IMG/VR virus record: IMGVR_UViG_3300021579_000010
Location: 1-51,412 of that record
DNA: 51,412 bases
Source: a virus
Direction: 5' to 3' (one strand)
In this document: piece by piece, positions 33,000 through 41,926 of the stretch
Numbering within the stretch: position 1 is the first letter of the stretch
Layout: each line of letters starts with the position of its first letter
Made by a program: the position numbers and the translations under genes
The notes under the pieces: model-generated
The model's input: only the letters and a program-made list of their open reading frames with translations
What the model was told of the DNA's origin: nothing
The model's database searches: none

Positions 33000-33547
33000 T
33001 GGCAAAAGTAATGACGGGCAAGATACGCCTAAGCTACTTCCACGGATTTGAGCCGCATAGCACCGAGGAAGGTAAGGAGAAAAAATACTCCACGGCAATC
33101 CTGATTCCAAAAACAGACACAAAAACAGTCGATGCCATCCGCAAAGCTGTTGAAGAAGCCAAGGAAGAAGGTAAGACAAAATGCTGGAATGGAAAGATAC
33201 CACCAGCAGCTAAGTTGAAGTTACCACTCCGTGACGGTGACGAGGAAAAACCTGATGACCCCAACTACGCAGGTATGTGGTTTATGAATTGCAGCAGCAA
33301 GGATAAACCGGGTATGATTGACCAGGGTAGGAAGCAAATCACTGACCCCAAGGAACTGAAATCAGGTGACTATGCCCGTATCACTATGAACTTGTATCCA
33401 TTCAATACCTCTGGTAATATGGGTGTAGGTGCTGGCTTGAATAACATACAGAAGTGGGCTACTGGTCCTGCTCTAGGTGGTGGAGGCGTAAGCGCAGAAG
33501 AGGACTTTGACGAGTTGATGGTTGATGACGAAGATGATGCACTTTAA
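32999..33547 (+). CDS. DUF2815 protein, putative single-stranded DNA-binding protein
   Basis: 182 residues with a DUF2815 pattern (TGKIRLSYFHGFEP, YSTAILIPKTDTKT, WFMNCSSKDKPG, ARITMNLYPFN). The family is thought to bind ssDNA and substitute for SSB. The very acidic C-terminal tail (EEDFDELMVDDEDDAL) is like the protein-binding tails of SSBs. Paired with the DUF2800 nuclease before it. Confidence 0.8.
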   Translation: MAKVMTGKIRLSYFHGFEPHSTEEGKEKKYSTAILIPKTDTKTVDAIRKAVEEAKEEGKTKCWNGKIPPAAKLKLPLRDGDEEKPDDPNYAGMWFMNCSSKDKPGMIDQGRKQITDPKELKSGDYARITMNLYPFNTSGNMGVGAGLNNIQKWATGPALGGGGVSAEEDFDELMVDDEDDAL

Positions 33548-33663
33548 TTAACTAAAGCAAGGGGATAACAGGCAGTAGTTACAAACATTTAACTTTTGAC
33601 TGTGGGTTTGAGGGAACCCGTAATTGACTGTACTGGCCCCTAGCTTTATAAAATTCACACCAA
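33548..33663 (+). promoter_or_regulatory. Gene-free gap with possible weak promoter
   Basis: 116 bases between the DUF2815 and ATPase genes. It holds a short inverted repeat GGGTT-TGAGGG-AACCC and a weak -7-like TAGCTTTA shortly before the ATG. No strong promoter or terminator found. Confidence 0.3.
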
Positions 33664-35010
33664 ATGAGCAAGATACAGCGAATTAACCTGGTCAACTGTA
33701 AGTCCATTAATGCTATGGATGTTGATTTCAGAGGACTTACTGCCATCGTAACTGGTGGCAACGGTAAGGGCAAAAGTACGTTACTCAGGGGCTTACCTGA
33801 TGCCATACGTGGCAACAAGCCGGAGATAATACTGAAGGAGAACACCAACGAAGGGAAAGGCACTATGTGGCTTACTACCGGTGAACGCTTTGAGTGGGTG
33901 TTTGATGATACTGGCACCGACAAGCTGACCTACTTCACTAAAGAAGGTGTCAAGAGTAAGGTCACCAAGGAACTAGGGGCTAAGTTCTTTCCTGAAACCT
34001 TTGATATTGATAAGTTCCTGCGTCAGTCAGCTTTGGAACAATCCAAGACCCTACAGAAGGTACTCGGTATTGACCTGACAGCCTCGGATAAGGAATTAGC
34101 TGATGCCATTGAGAACAGGAAAGTAGCCAAGCGTGACCTTACTGATGCTAAGGCAAAGCTAACAGCAATGGGTACACCTGAGAAGGTTGACTTCGTGGTA
34201 CTTACAGACCTGCAAGCTGAGAAAGAGGGCATCAGGACAAAACTGAATAACCTGTACCTCGAAAATGTAAAGGCTAATAAAGAGGCACTGTCACGATGGG
34301 AGATGGCTAAGATTGAGGTGGATGAAGAGGTGGCAGAATATAATTCGGCAGCAAAGGACTTTGAGGTAAAGAGCTTAGCACTTAAAGTATCCTTGGGTAT
34401 CCTACGTGCATTTAATTACCCTGCTTTAGATATGCTGGATAGGTTCATACAGGATAATCATAAATTCCCAGAACAAGAGTTTAAGTACCCCGAAAAGCCT
34501 ACTCCAATAGAGGAACGTCCTGATGATGCTGAACTGGTAGCTATTGATGCTAAGATTCTCAAAGCCAGCGAGATAAACACCAAGGCTCAGGCGTATATAG
34601 ATTTCAGAAAGCAGGAAGAATGTGTTGAAACACTGTGGTTAGATGTAGAGAGCTATGAACGTAAGGTGACCGAAATTCGTAACAAACGCAATGAGATACT
34701 AAAGGGTGTCACTTTACCTGAGGGCTTGGAGTTCACTGATGAAGGGCTTACCTTCAATGGCTTGTCACTTGGTAAGATGCAGCAGAGTTCAAGCGAGCTT
34801 ATGATTATCGCTTTGGAACTGGCGTACATGAACCTTGGAGCAGTGAAAACCTTATACTTCGATGCCACCCTGCTTGACCGCAATAACCTTATACGGATAC
34901 AGGAGTGGGCAGACCAACGTGACTTACAGCTACTCATAGAGCGTGTAGACTTTGACGGTGGCGAGATACAGTACGAGTTAGTTGAGAACGAGATTGATGA
35001 TGCACTATAA
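33664..35010 (+). CDS. SMC/Rad50-like ATPase
   Basis: 448 residues. A Walker A motif GGNGKGKST lies at 31-39. A long central helical region (about 150-350) looks like a coiled coil. The C-terminal ATPase half has SLGKMQQSSSELM in the place of an ABC signature and KTLYFDATLL in the place of Walker B. The usual acidic residue after the Walker B Asp is not visible (FDAT), so hydrolysis may be slow. Related Rad50-type proteins work with a nuclease in recombination; the DUF2800 nuclease two genes upstream is a possible partner. Confidence 0.75.
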   Translation: MSKIQRINLVNCKSINAMDVDFRGLTAIVTGGNGKGKSTLLRGLPDAIRGNKPEIILKENTNEGKGTMWLTTGERFEWVFDDTGTDKLTYFTKEGVKSKVTKELGAKFFPETFDIDKFLRQSALEQSKTLQKVLGIDLTASDKELADAIENRKVAKRDLTDAKAKLTAMGTPEKVDFVVLTDLQAEKEGIRTKLNNLYLENVKANKEALSRWEMAKIEVDEEVAEYNSAAKDFEVKSLALKVSLGILRAFNYPALDMLDRFIQDNHKFPEQEFKYPEKPTPIEERPDDAELVAIDAKILKASEINTKAQAYIDFRKQEECVETLWLDVESYERKVTEIRNKRNEILKGVTLPEGLEFTDEGLTFNGLSLGKMQQSSSELMIIALELAYMNLGAVKTLYFDATLLDRNNLIRIQEWADQRDLQLLIERVDFDGGEIQYELVENEIDDAL

Positions 35011-35020
35011 TTAAAGTCAG

Positions 35021-35043
35021 AACCCGCCCTAGCAAGGCGGGAT
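35021..35043 (+). terminator. Possible terminator after the ATPase gene
   Basis: Stem CCCGCC (35023-35028) and GGCGGG (35036-35041) with a 7-base loop. It lacks a good T run afterwards, so it may instead be an attenuator or processing hairpin. Confidence 0.4.
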
Positions 35044-35062
35044 TTGGCGGCAAAACGAGTTT

Positions 35063-35245
35063 ATGGCAGTTAAATTAACAGACGAATCATTGATGCCTTT
35101 TGGAGCATTCAAGGGAAAGAAATTAGCCAACGTACCTGATAAATCTTTATTGTGGTACTGGAATCAGACTTGGTTTGACAAGACATCTCCAATAGGTCTA
35201 TACATCGCTGAAAACCTTGATGCTATTAAGAAAAATTGTTCATAA
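35063..35245 (+). CDS. DUF3820-family small protein
   Basis: 60 residues. The pattern MPFGAFKGKKLANVPDKSLLWYWNQ is the DUF3820 family motif. The family is small and its role unclear; in phages it occurs next to DNA polymerase genes, as here. Its stop overlaps the polymerase ATG. Confidence 0.75.
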   Translation: MAVKLTDESLMPFGAFKGKKLANVPDKSLLWYWNQTWFDKTSPIGLYIAENLDAIKKNCS

Positions 35246-37227
35246 TGACAATTAGCATAGATATAGAAACGTACAGCAGCGTTGACCTTAAAAAGTCAGG
35301 CGTGTATAAGTACACCGAAGCCGAGGACTTCGAGATTCTGCTCATAGCCGTGGACTATGGTAAGGGTTCTGTGTGTTGGGATTTAACACCTTTTACTGAT
35401 GAAAAATTTCAAGATGACACTGATTACTTTAGTGCGAAATATGGTGGCTTGGAGGATTTCCTTGATGGCTTCATCACTGACCTGCAAGACCCCAACATCA
35501 CTAAGACAGCGCACAATGCCGCTTTCGAGCGTACTTGTTTAGCTGCTTTCTTTAAAATAGAATTACCACCTGAGCAGTGGCAATGTACTATGGTGAAGTG
35601 CAGCAACCTTGGATTACCGATGTCGTTAGGTGCTGTTGCCAAGGTGCTTGGTACTGAGCAGAAGGGTGCCGGTACTGCTCTTATCAACTACTTCTGTAAG
35701 CCCTGCAAACCTACAAAGATTAACGGTGGCAGGACACGTAACTATCCACATCATGCACCAGCTAGGTGGGCTGAGTTCGTGGAGTACTGTACACAGGACG
35801 TGGTGGCGGAGAAAGCCATAAGGGAGAAGTTAGAATGGTTCCAAATACCCGACTTTGAGCATGAACTGTGGTGTCTGGACCAGCGTATCAATGATGCGGG
35901 TATCCTTATGGATATGCAGCTTATCCACAATGCTTTAACCATCAATGCAGAGTACCGCAGCAAGCTGGTGGCAGAGGCAATAGCACTCACTGGATTAGCT
36001 AACCCGAATAGTAACGCACAACTTATGTCGTGGCTAAATGAAGAACAGGATGAGGAGGTTACAACACTCCGTAAGGGTGATGTGGTGAACCTGATAAAAG
36101 GTGCTACTGATGATACTGTGAAACGTGTGCTGACCATAAGGAAAGAGCTAAGCCGTACTTCAGTGAAGAAGTATGTAGCCATGGTCAATTGCGCTTGTAA
36201 GGACAACAGGGCCAGGGGGCTATTCCAATTTTACGGTGCAAGCCGTACTGGTAGGTGGGCTGGTAGGCTGGTGCAGATGCAGAACCTTACAAAGTGGACT
36301 TTTGGAGAGGACTTAGAAGTGATGCAGCTAGCACGTGATATGGTGCTTGACAACAACCTTGAAGATTTAGAACTGTGTTTTGGTAATGTCATAGACGTGC
36401 TTTCAGGGCTTATCAGGACAGCTTTCATAGTACCTGAAGGACAGCACTGGATAGTAGCGGATTTCAGCTCTATTGAGGCTAGGGTGATAGCTTGGCTGGC
36501 AAACGAGAAGTGGCGGCTTGACGTATTCAATACACACGGTAAGATTTATGAGGCATCAGCAGCAGCCATGTTCCACGTACCAATTGATGCAGTGACCAAG
36601 GACATGAGGCAGAGGGGGAAAGTTGCAGAACTTGCACTCGGTTACCAGGGCGGTGCTAAAGCACTTATATCTATGGGCGCACTGGAAAAGGGTATTGCTG
36701 AAAAGGATTTGCCCGGTATCGTTACAGCCTGGCGCAAGGCATCACCAAACATTGTGCAGATGTGGTATGATTTTCAGGATTGCGCTGTAAGGGCTATAGA
36801 AGAAGGTGGTGAGTTCTCTCCTTGCAAAGGTGTTAAGTTCTTTAAGAAAAGAGGTATCCTGTTTATGCAGTTGCCATCAGGCAGGTGTTTAAGCTACATG
36901 AGGGCACATACGGAAGATGGCATGTACGGCAGGGAGGTGAGATTTGAGGGTGTGCTGGAAAACACACAATGGGGTATTATTAAGACGTATGGCGGTTCAT
37001 TAGTGGAGAACGCTACACAGGCCATAGCCCGTGACTGCCTCGCCTATACAATGCTCAACGTGGCTAAGGCTGGACACAACATTGCCTTACATGTGCATGA
37101 CGAGGTAGGTGTACCGGGTACAGCATCTCTTGAAGAGCTTTGCAATATAATGACACAGCCTGCACCATGGGCTAAGGGATTGCCTCTAGGGGCAGATGGT
37201 TTCACAAGTAAATTTTATAAGAAATAA
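35245..37227 (+). CDS. DNA polymerase, family A with 3'-5' exonuclease
   Basis: 660 residues. An N-terminal exonuclease domain has DIETYS (Asp6, Glu8), THNAAFER-type motif II (KTAHNAAFERTCLAAFF) and YCTQDVV motif III. The polymerase domain shows motif A VADFSSIEARV (Asp406) and motif C LHVHDEV (Asp619). Motif B is in the segment GKVAELALGYQGG. It is the phage replicase. Start ATG at 35245 overlaps the TAA of the previous gene. Confidence 0.93.
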   Translation: MTISIDIETYSSVDLKKSGVYKYTEAEDFEILLIAVDYGKGSVCWDLTPFTDEKFQDDTDYFSAKYGGLEDFLDGFITDLQDPNITKTAHNAAFERTCLAAFFKIELPPEQWQCTMVKCSNLGLPMSLGAVAKVLGTEQKGAGTALINYFCKPCKPTKINGGRTRNYPHHAPARWAEFVEYCTQDVVAEKAIREKLEWFQIPDFEHELWCLDQRINDAGILMDMQLIHNALTINAEYRSKLVAEAIALTGLANPNSNAQLMSWLNEEQDEEVTTLRKGDVVNLIKGATDDTVKRVLTIRKELSRTSVKKYVAMVNCACKDNRARGLFQFYGASRTGRWAGRLVQMQNLTKWTFGEDLEVMQLARDMVLDNNLEDLELCFGNVIDVLSGLIRTAFIVPEGQHWIVADFSSIEARVIAWLANEKWRLDVFNTHGKIYEASAAAMFHVPIDAVTKDMRQRGKVAELALGYQGGAKALISMGALEKGIAEKDLPGIVTAWRKASPNIVQMWYDFQDCAVRAIEEGGEFSPCKGVKFFKKRGILFMQLPSGRCLSYMRAHTEDGMYGREVRFEGVLENTQWGIIKTYGGSLVENATQAIARDCLAYTMLNVAKAGHNIALHVHDEVGVPGTASLEELCNIMTQPAPWAKGLPLGADGFTSKFYKK

Positions 37228-37326
37228 CTGAAGTATACCGAGAGGTACGAAATACCGCCAGACCCAGAGGTGGAGAAGTTCTGGGAAAAACCAATTACAA
37301 ACTTAAACGAGGAATGTCCTTTTTAA
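37228..37326 (+). CDS. In-frame continuation or CTG-start mini ORF
   Basis: Right after the polymerase TAA the same frame stays open for 32 codons (CTG start; KYTERYEIPPDPEVEKFWEK..., ending NLNEECPF) and stops 2 bases before the next ATG. The composition looks coding. It may be a mini ORF or a readthrough extension of the polymerase, although the polymerase end itself is normal. Confidence 0.35.
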   Translation: MKYTERYEIPPDPEVEKFWEKPITNLNEECPF

Positions 37327-37328
37327 TT

Positions 37329-37652
37329 ATGAAACGAATTTACATTAGTGGTAAGATTACCGGGTTGCCGATAGAACAGGCAAAAGCTAACTTCAAGGAA
37401 ATGGAGGACAAGCTAAGTGTGGCGGGGTATGAAGCTGTAAACCCCTTTGTGGTTATGCCCTATAAACCCGAAGCAACTTGGGCAGATTACATGCTCGCTG
37501 ACATAGCTGCGTTGTTTAAGTGCGAAGCTATAGTGATGCTACCTGACTGGAATGAGAGCAGAGGGGCTAAGATTGAACACGATATAGCCTTGCATATGGG
37601 TTTACCTATTTACTACTCTAACATGCATCACCACTTAATAGCCGACCTATGA
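37329..37652 (+). CDS. DUF4406 protein
   Basis: 107 residues. RIYISGKITGLP (3-14), a middle helical segment with WADYMLADIAALFKCEAIVMLPDWNESRGAKIEHDIA (59-95) and the DWNESRGAKIEH pattern mark the DUF4406 family. The fold is Rossmann-like and related to nucleoside deoxyribosyltransferases, so a role in nucleotide metabolism is possible. ATG at 37329 fits better than 37314. Confidence 0.8.
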   Translation: MKRIYISGKITGLPIEQAKANFKEMEDKLSVAGYEAVNPFVVMPYKPEATWADYMLADIAALFKCEAIVMLPDWNESRGAKIEHDIALHMGLPIYYSNMHHHLIADL

Positions 37653-37807
37653 ACCAAGCAGATATAAATAACAATGCGGATTTAAAAGCAAGAGAAGCTA
37701 TGTCCGAACTTATCCGAAATATGCACAAATCAGGTGCCACAGCAGTAGTTAAGAAGATAATCATTAAGAACCTGATTAAGCGGTTACTTGATGAAGAAAT
37801 AAATTAG
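37649..37807 (+). CDS. Small basic protein
   Basis: 52 residues, Lys/Arg-rich in the second half (VVKKIIIKNLIKRLLDEE), predicted helical and possibly DNA-binding. The ATG overlaps the preceding TGA (ATGA). No family recognised. Confidence 0.6.
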   Translation: MNQADINNNADLKAREAMSELIRNMHKSGATAVVKKIIIKNLIKRLLDEEIN

Positions 37808-37839
37808 CTGACTAAGTAGTTATTATCAAAACCAAGAAG

Positions 37840-37847
37840 TACATTTG
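37840..37847 (+). promoter_or_regulatory. Candidate -7 box before the methyltransferase remnant
   Basis: TACATTTG, a perfect match to TAnnTTTG, six bases before the ATG of the truncated cytosine methyltransferase (37854). No convincing TTG upstream. Confidence 0.4.
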
Positions 37848-37853
37848 TTCCGT

Positions 37854-37982
37854 ATGAAATATGCGTCTGTTTGTTCCGGTATTGAGGCTGCAACTGTTGC
37901 ATGGCACCCTTTGGGCTTTAAGCCTGCATGGTTTAGCCAATTGACACATAACCTTTTAGAAGATTTAGAATGCATAAGATAG
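37854..37982 (+). pseudogene. Truncated C5-cytosine DNA methyltransferase
   Basis: 42 codons. The first ~28 (MKYASVCSGIEAATVAWHPL, then GFKPAWFS) match the N-terminus of phage-type Dcm enzymes, including the SAM-binding motif I CSGIEAATVAW. After WFS the match stops, and the frame continues with unrelated residues (QLTHNLLEDLECIR) into the next gene. All catalytic parts are missing, so it cannot be an enzyme. It looks like a deletion that fused the first ~85 bases to the primase-helicase start. Confidence 0.75.
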
Positions 37983-40414
37983 ATATAGCCACGGCTGCTA
38001 ACAGGGAAAGTAAAACATGGAAGAACCAGAAGGTGACTTGGGAGGCTTTCGTTAAGAAGGTATCTGTCACCCACAGGACGCATGAGAAGTATGCTGTGTA
38101 TTGTACCTCCCCAAGGAAGATACAAACCGAAATAAAGGATGTGGGTGGTTTCGTAGGTGGTTACCTCTCTGGTGGCCAGCGTAAGAAAAACACCGTTCTC
38201 CATAGGCAGTTGATTACCCTTGACGTGGATAACACGACTGTGAACATCTGGGATGATTTCACAATTAAATTCAGCTTTGCCGCTTGCTGTTACTCCACAC
38301 ATAAGCATACAAGTGCTGCACCGAGGCTTAGGCTTATCATACCTGTTGACAGGGAGTTAGGTGTAGATGAGTATGAGGCTGTAGCAAGGATGATAGCAGG
38401 TTTGATAGGTATTGAAGCCTTTGACCCTACTACTTTTGAACCCTCTAGGTTGATGTATTGGCCTAGCACCTCTGTTGATGGTGAGTGGTTCTTTGAAGAG
38501 CAGGAAGGTGATTGGCTGGTAGCTGACAACATACTTTCGCAGTATGTGGATTGGAAAGATACCTCTGCATGGCCTGTATCAGAGAAGTTCAACAGCTTGA
38601 TTAAGAACACAGCCACTAAGCAAGGTGACCCGCTAGAGAAACCAGGTGTTATCGGTGCATTCTGTAGGACTTACTCTATTGTTGAGGCCATAGAAACCTT
38701 CTTACCAGATGTCTATGAGCTAAGTGATGTCGAGGACAGGTACACGTTTAAAGGCGGTAGCACGGCAGCCGGGCTTGTGGTGTACGAGGACAAATTCGCA
38801 TACAGCCACCATGGTACTGACCCTACAAGTATGCAACTGTGTAATGCCTTTGACCTTGTAAGGATACACAAGTTTAGCCATCTGGACGAGAACTCAGATG
38901 TTACACAGAACAACAAGAAGCCTAGCTACATGGCTATGCTGGACTTTGCCGGTGCAGATGGTCCTGTGCGTAAGCTGATAGGTCAGGAGCGGCTAGCTGA
39001 GGCAGAGTATGACTTTGCTGATGACTTGGAAGAAACAGACGAGCCTGTTGATACAGATTGGCTTACAGGGCTTGCAGTGGATAAGAAGGGTAACTACCTA
39101 GGCACTGCCGATAACATGGTGAAGATACTCACCAATGACCCAAAGCTGAAAGGACGCATAAGGTTGAACACCTTTGAGCAGCGAGAGGATGTGCTTGGTG
39201 ATTTACCGTGGCGCAAGGTTACCCCACTGACGCAATACCTGAATGACCGTGACGTGAACCTGTTGCAGCATTACCTAGAGCAGGTGTATGACATCAGCAA
39301 TGCAAGCAAGCTGGAAGTGGCTTTAAGTGTGGTGCTGGAACGTAACCAATACCACCCTATTAAGGACTACCTCGGAGCGCAGAAGTGGGATGGCACCAAG
39401 CGGGTTGATACCCTGCTGCATGACTACCTAGGCTGTGAGGACAGTGAGTACACGAGTGCCATCATCAGGAAAACCCTGTGTGCTGCTATTGCACGTGTGT
39501 ACACTCCCGGATGCAAGTTCGACTATGTGTTGACATTCGTAGGTGCGCAGGGGTTAAAGAAATCAATGTTGATAGACAAGCTAGGCGGTGCGTGGTTCAG
39601 TGACAGCTTTACAACCGTACAGGGCAAGGAGGCTTATGAGCAAATACAGGGTAGCTGGTTTGTGGAGATGGCAGAGTTAAGTGGATTGGGTAAGGCAGCA
39701 GTGGAACAGACCAAGCATTATATCAGTAAGCGCAAGGATAAGTTCAGAGTGGCTTACGGCAGGAGGGTTGACGAGTTCCCAAGGCAGTGTGTGTTCCTTG
39801 CCACTACTAACATCCTGTTCTTCCTGAAGGATAAGACAGGTAATAGAAGGTGGTGGCCGGCAGTAGTGTATAAGGAACAGCCTACACTGGACGTGGCAGG
39901 GATAAACGAGTATATCCGTGGGCAGATATGGGCTGAGGCTATGTCGATGTATAAAGCCGGTGAGGACTTGTACTTGACACCCGAACTAGAGGCGGTGGCT
40001 AAACAGATACAGGAGAGCCATACTGAGGTGGATGAGCGTAGTGGCATCGTTGAGAAATACCTTGATGTGCCACTGTGTAGCGAGTGGGATGATATGGACA
40101 TCTACGCAAGGCGTGGCTGGATACAGGGCGGCTGGAAAGACTACTCAGGTGACCTGTATATGCGTACCAGAGTGTGTGCTGTGGAGATATTCTGTGAGGC
40201 ATTCAATGGCAAGCTGGAAGAGGTGAATACCCACACCACCAGGGATATACACGACATCATGGGTGGTATGCCAGAGTGGACCCGCAGCATTACTAAGTTG
40301 AGCTTTAAGAAGTATGGAGTGCTAAAGGGCTACACTAGACCTTACAAGAGCTTTGAGAATAATAATTTGTTAACTGTTTATAAAGATTTTGAGGATGACA
40401 CCATTGAAAACTGA
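37970..40414 (+). CDS. Primase-helicase, AEP-like N-terminus plus VapE helicase domain
   Basis: 814 residues. The N-terminal ~230 resemble a VirE_N/archaeo-eukaryotic primase-type domain (LITLDVDNTT near 82-92 and SRLMYWPS near 157-164). The C-terminal half is a VapE-type P-loop helicase, with Walker A GAQGLKKS (525-532), an acidic strand of FVEMAEL (near 565), and a later ATTN sensor-like segment. It primes and opens the replication fork. The ATG overlaps the stop of the methyltransferase remnant. Confidence 0.85.
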   Translation: MHKIDIATAANRESKTWKNQKVTWEAFVKKVSVTHRTHEKYAVYCTSPRKIQTEIKDVGGFVGGYLSGGQRKKNTVLHRQLITLDVDNTTVNIWDDFTIKFSFAACCYSTHKHTSAAPRLRLIIPVDRELGVDEYEAVARMIAGLIGIEAFDPTTFEPSRLMYWPSTSVDGEWFFEEQEGDWLVADNILSQYVDWKDTSAWPVSEKFNSLIKNTATKQGDPLEKPGVIGAFCRTYSIVEAIETFLPDVYELSDVEDRYTFKGGSTAAGLVVYEDKFAYSHHGTDPTSMQLCNAFDLVRIHKFSHLDENSDVTQNNKKPSYMAMLDFAGADGPVRKLIGQERLAEAEYDFADDLEETDEPVDTDWLTGLAVDKKGNYLGTADNMVKILTNDPKLKGRIRLNTFEQREDVLGDLPWRKVTPLTQYLNDRDVNLLQHYLEQVYDISNASKLEVALSVVLERNQYHPIKDYLGAQKWDGTKRVDTLLHDYLGCEDSEYTSAIIRKTLCAAIARVYTPGCKFDYVLTFVGAQGLKKSMLIDKLGGAWFSDSFTTVQGKEAYEQIQGSWFVEMAELSGLGKAAVEQTKHYISKRKDKFRVAYGRRVDEFPRQCVFLATTNILFFLKDKTGNRRWWPAVVYKEQPTLDVAGINEYIRGQIWAEAMSMYKAGEDLYLTPELEAVAKQIQESHTEVDERSGIVEKYLDVPLCSEWDDMDIYARRGWIQGGWKDYSGDLYMRTRVCAVEIFCEAFNGKLEEVNTHTTRDIHDIMGGMPEWTRSITKLSFKKYGVLKGYTRPYKSFENNNLLTVYKDFEDDTIEN

Positions 40415-41144
40415 CATGATAGCACTGGGTATGGTTCAATTAGGTGATTGCCTTGAACTCATGAAAAGTATGCCTGACGGTATGGTGGATATGGTGTTAT
40501 GCGATTTACCTTACGGCACTACGCAGTGTAAATGGGATACCATAATCCCTTTTGAACCTTTATGGGAGCAGATAAAAAGGGTGACCAAAATTAATTCAGC
40601 AATAGTATTGACCGCAGCAGAACCCTTCTGTTCTAAGCTAGTTCTGTCTAACATTGATATGTTTAAGTACGATATTATCTGGCATAAAACGCATCCAAAA
40701 GGACACTTAAATGCTAAAAAGATGCCTATGAGAGCGCATGAAAACGTGTTGGTATTTTATCAGAAGAGACCCACATATAATCCACAAATGACATCGGGTC
40801 ATAAACGTAAAGTCGCAAAAACAGCATATATAAAAGAAGCTGATGGTAATAGTGTTTATGGTGGCGAGAACAGGAACACGTCTTATGATAGCACAGAGAG
40901 ATACCCTTTAAGTGTACAGACCTTCAGTAATGCAGACCAGAGTAACCCATTACATCCTACGCAAAAGCCTGTTTCCTTATTTAAGTATCTTATAAGCACT
41001 TATACTAACGAAGGTGACTTAGTACTTGACATGTGCGCCGGTTCTGGTACGACTGGTGTAGCCTGTAGAGAGCTAAATCGAGATTACTGGTTAATGGAGA
41101 AAGACCCTGAACATTTTAAAACAATAGTAAACAGATTAGTATGA
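40395..41144 (+). CDS. DNA methyltransferase, beta-class N6-adenine/N4-cytosine
   Basis: 249 residues. Catalytic DLPYG (37-41) lies near the N-terminus, and the SAM-binding DMCAGSGTTG (about 212-221) lies near the C-terminus. This order defines the beta class. A target-recognition segment lies between. It probably modifies phage DNA against host restriction. It overlaps the primase end by 20 bases; Met8 (40416) or Met13 (40431) could be the real start. Confidence 0.85.
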   Translation: MTPLKTDMIALGMVQLGDCLELMKSMPDGMVDMVLCDLPYGTTQCKWDTIIPFEPLWEQIKRVTKINSAIVLTAAEPFCSKLVLSNIDMFKYDIIWHKTHPKGHLNAKKMPMRAHENVLVFYQKRPTYNPQMTSGHKRKVAKTAYIKEADGNSVYGGENRNTSYDSTERYPLSVQTFSNADQSNPLHPTQKPVSLFKYLISTYTNEGDLVLDMCAGSGTTGVACRELNRDYWLMEKDPEHFKTIVNRLV

Positions 41145-41926
41145 TACTATCTGACAAACAAATACTCTCTGAAATAGAGAAAGGGCTTATTAAGATTGAG
41201 CCGTTTGACCAGGCGCAGCTTGGTACGAACTCTTATGATGTGCGCCTTGGTGCGACATTAGCCATCTACGCTGATAAGGTGCTTGACTGTGCCAAGGAGA
41301 ACGTGGTGCAGTACATCCCTATACCTCCTGAGGGCTACGTGCTGGAACCGGGCATCCTGTACCTCGGTAGTACCGTGGAGTACACTGAATCCCTAGGTCA
41401 TGTGCCACTGCTAGAGGGCTGTAGCTCTACCGGACGTTATGGTTTAAGCATACATGCTACTGCCGGATTCGGTGATGTGGGGTTTAAGAACCACTGGACA
41501 TTAGAACTATCCGTGGTGCAGCCTGTAAGGGTGTATGCAGGTATGATAGTGGGTCAGTTGTATTGGGTTACTTGTGGTGACCCTGCGCTATATGCTAAAG
41601 AGGATATTGCTGATGGCTTAGTTCACATGAATAAAATATGTGGTTTCCTACAAACGTATGACCAGAAAGCAAGTGCTAAGTACAATACTCGTAACGTGCT
41701 GCCACAGCCGAGCCAGATGTGGAAGAAATTCACCGAGGCAGAATTGGAGGGTATCAGGGTGGCCAAAGGAGTTTGCCCTAACTGTGATGGTTCAGGTAAT
41801 GTGCTTGACCATTTTATGCTACCTTCTCAGAAATGTGACCTGTGCGGTGGTATGGGTGGAGTGGTTCAGAAACCGAATATATCCGAAGGATATGATTATT
41901 GGGATAGTGTATGGGAAAGCCTTTAG
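41141..41926 (+). CDS. dCTP deaminase-like protein with C-terminal zinc-finger extension
   Basis: 261 residues. The core matches dCTP deaminase/dUTPase: GTNSYDVRLG (28-37), EGCSSTGRYGLSIHATAGFGDVGF (92-115) with Ser95/Ser96 and Arg99, and catalytic Glu122 in WTLEL. An extension of ~80 residues ends with two CxxCxGxG units (CPNCDGSG at 212, CDLCGGMGG at 232), like a DnaJ-type zinc finger, probably folding as one zinc site. It would supply dUMP or dUTP and support DNA synthesis. Confidence 0.8.
   Translation: MILSDKQILSEIEKGLIKIEPFDQAQLGTNSYDVRLGATLAIYADKVLDCAKENVVQYIPIPPEGYVLEPGILYLGSTVEYTESLGHVPLLEGCSSTGRYGLSIHATAGFGDVGFKNHWTLELSVVQPVRVYAGMIVGQLYWVTCGDPALYAKEDIADGLVHMNKICGFLQTYDQKASAKYNTRNVLPQPSQMWKKFTEAELEGIRVAKGVCPNCDGSGNVLDHFMLPSQKCDLCGGMGGVVQKPNISEGYDYWDSVWESL

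Noticed and set aside
35023-35041. Strong terminator after the ATPase gene
   Set aside because: The stem is good, but no T run follows; it is listed only as a possible attenuator.
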